NCBI GenBank assembly: GCA_031259345.1
Contig: JAIRLQ010000240.1
Location: forward strand, 1-7,674
Source: Treponema sp.
GTDB taxonomy: Bacteria > Spirochaetota > Spirochaetia > Treponematales > Breznakiellaceae
Direction of reading: 5' to 3'
Length of the DNA: 7,674 nucleotides
The notes beneath the pieces are model-generated. The model saw nothing but the letters and a program-made list of their open reading frames with translations, was not told the DNA's origin and did no database searches. Position numbers and translations under genes: made by a program. Positions 6,013-7,674 of this stretch are shown piece by piece. The first letter of the stretch is position 1, and every line of letters begins with the position of its first letter.

Positions 6013-7035
6013 ATGAAAGTTACGAAAACAACAAACGAGGCAGTTTCCGGACGGGAGCCTGCAAAAAAAAGGGTTCGGAAGGTAATACCCCGGGCACGCA
6101 AAAAACAACCAAAACCCCAGCGGGAGACGGATCCCCTGGCGTTGTATTTTAAACAAATCTCAAAATTTCCTCTCCTTTCGGTAGGAGAGGAGCAGGTTAT
6201 TGGTGAGCAGATAAATAATCTCCACAAGCAGATTACTGAGCTGGAGAAAACCTACGAAAAGAAAGAAAAAGATCATAAATACCAGACCAGGTGGCAGGCC
6301 CTTGACGCGGCGCTTCTTTACAACAAAAACCGAATGATCAATTCAAATCTGCGCCTTGTGGTATCTATCGCAAAAAATTATCAGCACCGGGGGCTTTCCC
6401 TTTTGGATCTTATTGACGAGGGGAACATAGGGCTGATTGAAGCGGTAGAACGTTTTGACTATACCAGGGGCTGCCGTTTTTCAACTTACGGCACATGGTG
6501 GATACGGCAGGCGATTATAAAAAGCATAGCCGACAAGGGGCGGGTTATCCGTATCCCCATCCACATGCTCAATACAATCAAGAAATGCTACTTTGTCGCA
6601 AAGCAGCTTACCCAGGATCTGGGGCGCGATCCTTCAGAGGAAGAGCTTTCCGAATACCTTGGGGTTTCGGCGGACAAGGTAAAAGAGATTGTCAAACTTT
6701 CCCAGGAAACCACGAGCCTGGACACCATTGTGGATGACGGTAATCTTACCCGGCTTGCGGACCTTATAAAGGATGATTTGGGCATCGAGCCTTTTGAGGC
6801 GGCTTTTTCCGTAACCCTCCAGGATACTATGGGCGAAATTCTTACCCGGCTCTCGGAACGGGAGATGAAAATTATCCAACTCCGCTTTGGGCTTGCGGGT
6901 GAAGGCCCGCTGACCCTGGAAGAAACCGGCAAACTCCTTGGCATTACCCGGGAACGGGTCAGGCAGATTCAGGAAAAAGCAACCTTCAAACTGCGGAGCA
7001 TTCAGGAGCTTAGAGAACTGCGAAGCGGTGAATAG
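6013..7035 (+). CDS. RNA polymerase sigma factor, sigma-70 family group 1/2 (RpoD/RpoS-like)
   Basis: A 340-residue sigma factor that directs RNA polymerase to promoters. After a basic N-terminal tail (about 14-37) comes region 1.2 (DPLALYFKQI and following, 40-68). A charged spacer (75-95) leads to region 2 (about 107-176), including DLIDEGNIGLIEAVERFD for core binding and YGTWWIRQAI for promoter melting. Region 3 (about 190-260) contains DLGRDPSEEEL. Region 4 (277-332) has the helix-turn-helix TLEETGKLLGITRERVRQI that reads the -35 box. Region 1.1 and the long non-conserved insertion of RpoD are absent, so an alternative group 2 (RpoS-type) factor is more likely than the housekeeping one. 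ATG 6013 has AAAGGGA about 10 nt upstream. It is probably cotranscribed with the LysM/LytM gene, as in nlpD-rpoS. RpoS function is inferred only from length and context, so I give no gene symbol. Confidence 0.92.
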   Translation: MKVTKTTNEAVSGREPAKKRVRKVIPRARKKQPKPQRETDPLALYFKQISKFPLLSVGEEQVIGEQINNLHKQITELEKTYEKKEKDHKYQTRWQALDAALLYNKNRMINSNLRLVVSIAKNYQHRGLSLLDLIDEGNIGLIEAVERFDYTRGCRFSTYGTWWIRQAIIKSIADKGRVIRIPIHMLNTIKKCYFVAKQLTQDLGRDPSEEELSEYLGVSADKVKEIVKLSQETTSLDTIVDDGNLTRLADLIKDDLGIEPFEAAFSVTLQDTMGEILTRLSEREMKIIQLRFGLAGEGPLTLEETGKLLGITRERVRQIQEKATFKLRSIQELRELRSGE

Positions 7036-7040
7036 ACCCA

Positions 7041-7313
7041 TTGGACTTGATCAAATACCGTTTCGGCTTCAACGGATCGTTGTTTCCTCCGCTTTTTGAA
7101 TATGAAGGTATGGTATATGTAGTTGATTTCAAGACAGACAGGGGATGTCCAGGAAGTTGGTTGCTTCCTGGACATCCCCAATTATACCGGCGAGGAACTG
7201 CGAAGCAGTATCATAGCGCTGAAAAAAACGGTTTGTACGAGGGCGCGAATTTCACGTATTACGGCTTTATTGACGACGCGACCGGGCGGATAATGGCCCA
7301 GGGAAGATCGTAA
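7041..7313 (+). CDS. hypothetical, possibly degenerate reading frame
   Basis: A 90-codon frame opening with TTG five bases after the sigma factor stop, with no good ribosome site. It is not a recognised family. The N-terminal part (VYVVDFKTDRG) and the C-terminal part (NFTYYGFIDDATGRIMAQ) look protein-like, but the middle encodes the two arms of the 16-bp hairpin at 7141-7179. In the +1 frame, bases 7171-7233 also read plausibly (DIPNYTGEELRSSIIALKKT), open from 7123 to a stop just after 7280. The two frames meet at the A-run at 7222-7228. This pattern fits an old gene damaged by compensating frameshifts and a hairpin insertion. An intact small protein is the alternative, with ATG or TTG start unclear. 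Confidence 0.35.
   Translation: MDLIKYRFGFNGSLFPPLFEYEGMVYVVDFKTDRGCPGSWLLPGHPQLYRRGTAKQYHSAEKNGLYEGANFTYYGFIDDATGRIMAQGRS
7141..7179. repeat. perfect 16-bp inverted repeat (hairpin)
   Basis: Left arm GGGGATGTCCAGGAAG (7141-7156), seven-base loop TTGGTTG, right arm CTTCCTGGACATCCCC (7164-7179), with no mismatch. It lies inside a 90-codon reading frame after the sigma factor gene. No T-run follows (AATTATACC), so a standard intrinsic terminator is unlikely, though it could still end or stabilise the sigma factor transcript. Stem length and the TGTCCA core at arm positions 6-11 match the hairpin at 2696-2733. Confidence 0.85.
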
Positions 7314-7462
7314 TTAACTACGATATGGCAATCCTGTAAATTCTGATCTTCGCTTAATACAGTCGATAAACCCTACTGTATAATAAAACAATACAAAAAG
7401 CAAATTCACCCTAAATTGGCTTACGGTAGTAGCCGCAAGTCGCATTTGCCTATAAAAATCGC

Positions 7463-7476
7463 AATTTTGCAAAATT
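7463..7476. promoter_or_regulatory. 14-bp perfect palindrome, possible operator
   Basis: AATTTTGCAAAATT is its own reverse complement. It lies 75 bp before the MATE gene and about 15 bp upstream of the predicted -35 box. The symmetry would suit a dimeric regulator. Chance palindromes are more frequent in AT-rich DNA, so this stays tentative. Confidence 0.35.
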
Positions 7477-7490
7477 TTGTACCAATGGAC

Positions 7491-7519
7491 TTGATTTTCC
7501 CTAAATATAAATATATTAA
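7491..7519 (+). promoter_or_regulatory. predicted promoter of the MATE transporter gene
   Basis: TTGATT (7491-7496), a 17-bp spacer and TATTAA (7514-7519). Transcription would start near 7526, giving a leader of about 25 nt with AAGGA at 7540-7544. The region is so AT-rich that other -10 placements (TATATT at 7512) are also possible. Confidence 0.4.
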
Positions 7520-7540
7520 TATTTAATAGATTTATATTTA
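7502..7540. promoter_or_regulatory. 11-bp AT-only inverted repeat around the MATE promoter
   Basis: TAAATATAAAT (7502-7512) is repeated in inverted form as ATTTATATTTA (7530-7540) across 17 bases, with the smaller palindrome ATATTAATAT (7513-7522) between. It covers the predicted -10 box and ends directly at the ribosome site AAGGA. It may be an operator or an RNA structure hiding the ribosome site, or a by-product of extreme AT content. Confidence 0.4.
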
Positions 7541-7550
7541 AGGATTTATT

Positions 7551-7674
7551 ATGAGCAGCGACAGTATATCGCTTATGGAACGGGAACGCCCGGCTCTCGC
7601 GATCATCCGCTTGGCTTTGCCTATGATGCTGGCTATGATAGCCCAGATGGTCTACAATATGACCGATACGTTTT
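7551..7674 (+). CDS. MATE-family transporter, N-terminal fragment (3' truncated by window edge)
   Basis: ATG 7551, with AAGGA 6 nt upstream, opens a frame that runs to the window end (41 codons). After a short polar leader containing MERERPALAI comes the first membrane helix, with IIRLALPMMLAMIAQMVYN and then MTDTF. This matches the start of MatE transporters, where a conserved proline-containing helix is followed by a (V/M)DTFF(I/V) segment. Family members are cytoplasmic-membrane antiporters that export drugs or metabolites using a Na+ or H+ gradient. It stands 237 nt after the previous frame with its own predicted promoter. Only the first helix is visible, so the family call rests on that segment. 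Confidence 0.8.
   Translation, partial: MSSDSISLMERERPALAIIRLALPMMLAMIAQMVYNMTDTF

Larger units (their letters stand above)
7314..7550. other. AT-rich intergenic region before the MATE gene
   Basis: A 237-base spacer with no convincing gene. A perfect TATAAT at 7379-7384 lacks a matched -35 box (AATACA at 17 bp), so it is only a possible promoter. A 14-bp palindrome (7463-7476) and an AT-only inverted repeat (7502-7540) lie in the right half, around the predicted MATE promoter. Confidence 0.5.

Noticed and set aside
6588..7041. - strand frames opposite the sigma factor
   Set aside because: They are antisense shadows of region 3-4 coding sequence, with no start signals or recognisable domains.
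1..7674. CRISPR array, tRNA, rRNA, transposase gene or riboswitch
   Set aside because: No regularly spaced repeats, no cloverleaf-like or rRNA-like sequence, and no transposase motif were seen. Leaders are too short for a known riboswitch class, apart from spacers where I saw no matching core.

Overview
The window reads as ordinary bacterial chromosome: dense genes, Shine-Dalgarno sites close to GGAGG/AAGGA, and sigma-70-type promoters. No rRNA, tRNA, CRISPR array or transposase gene was seen. The gene set suggests a spirochaete of the Treponema type, but that is an impression from protein style, not a proven assignment. The set includes a CYTH-family protein, a PfkB-type sugar kinase, a dCMP deaminase, a double-LysM envelope protein and a primary-like sigma factor.

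Left part (1-2087, + strand): the C-terminal end of an unidentified gene is followed after 3 nt by a YihX-like HAD phosphatase. That gene overlaps (ATGA) a PlsC-type 1-acylglycerol-3-phosphate acyltransferase, so the three look like one transcription unit. Behind them lies a small AT-rich gene for a roughly five-pass membrane protein of unknown role. Base composition changes sharply here, and 1611-2298 may be a foreign or fast-evolving patch.

Middle part (2235-4926): a DUF898-like two-repeat membrane protein with its own good promoter runs + and faces a dCMP deaminase on the - strand. A 16-bp hairpin sits between the two converging genes. The deaminase is divergent from a PfkB-family sugar-phosphate kinase (+). 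That kinase converges, with only 19 nt between stop codons, on a CYTH-domain protein (-; class IV adenylate cyclase or triphosphatase type).

Right part (4952-7674, + strand): a LysM-LysM-LytM (M23-like) exported protein lacking the M23 zinc ligands is followed 36 nt later by a 340-residue RpoD/RpoS-like sigma factor. This reproduces the nlpD-rpoS gene order of gammaproteobacteria and is the most interesting feature of the window. A 12-codon mini-ORF overlaps the start of the LysM gene. After the sigma gene comes a short, probably degenerate reading frame with a perfect 16-bp hairpin in its middle, then a 237-bp AT-rich spacer with palindromes. The window ends in the first 41 codons of a MATE-family transporter.

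No wholly new multi-gene system can be demonstrated. The best leads are the LysM/LytM-sigma factor pair with its leader ORF, the duplicated DUF898 protein, the pair of similar hairpins, and the palindromic region before the MATE gene.
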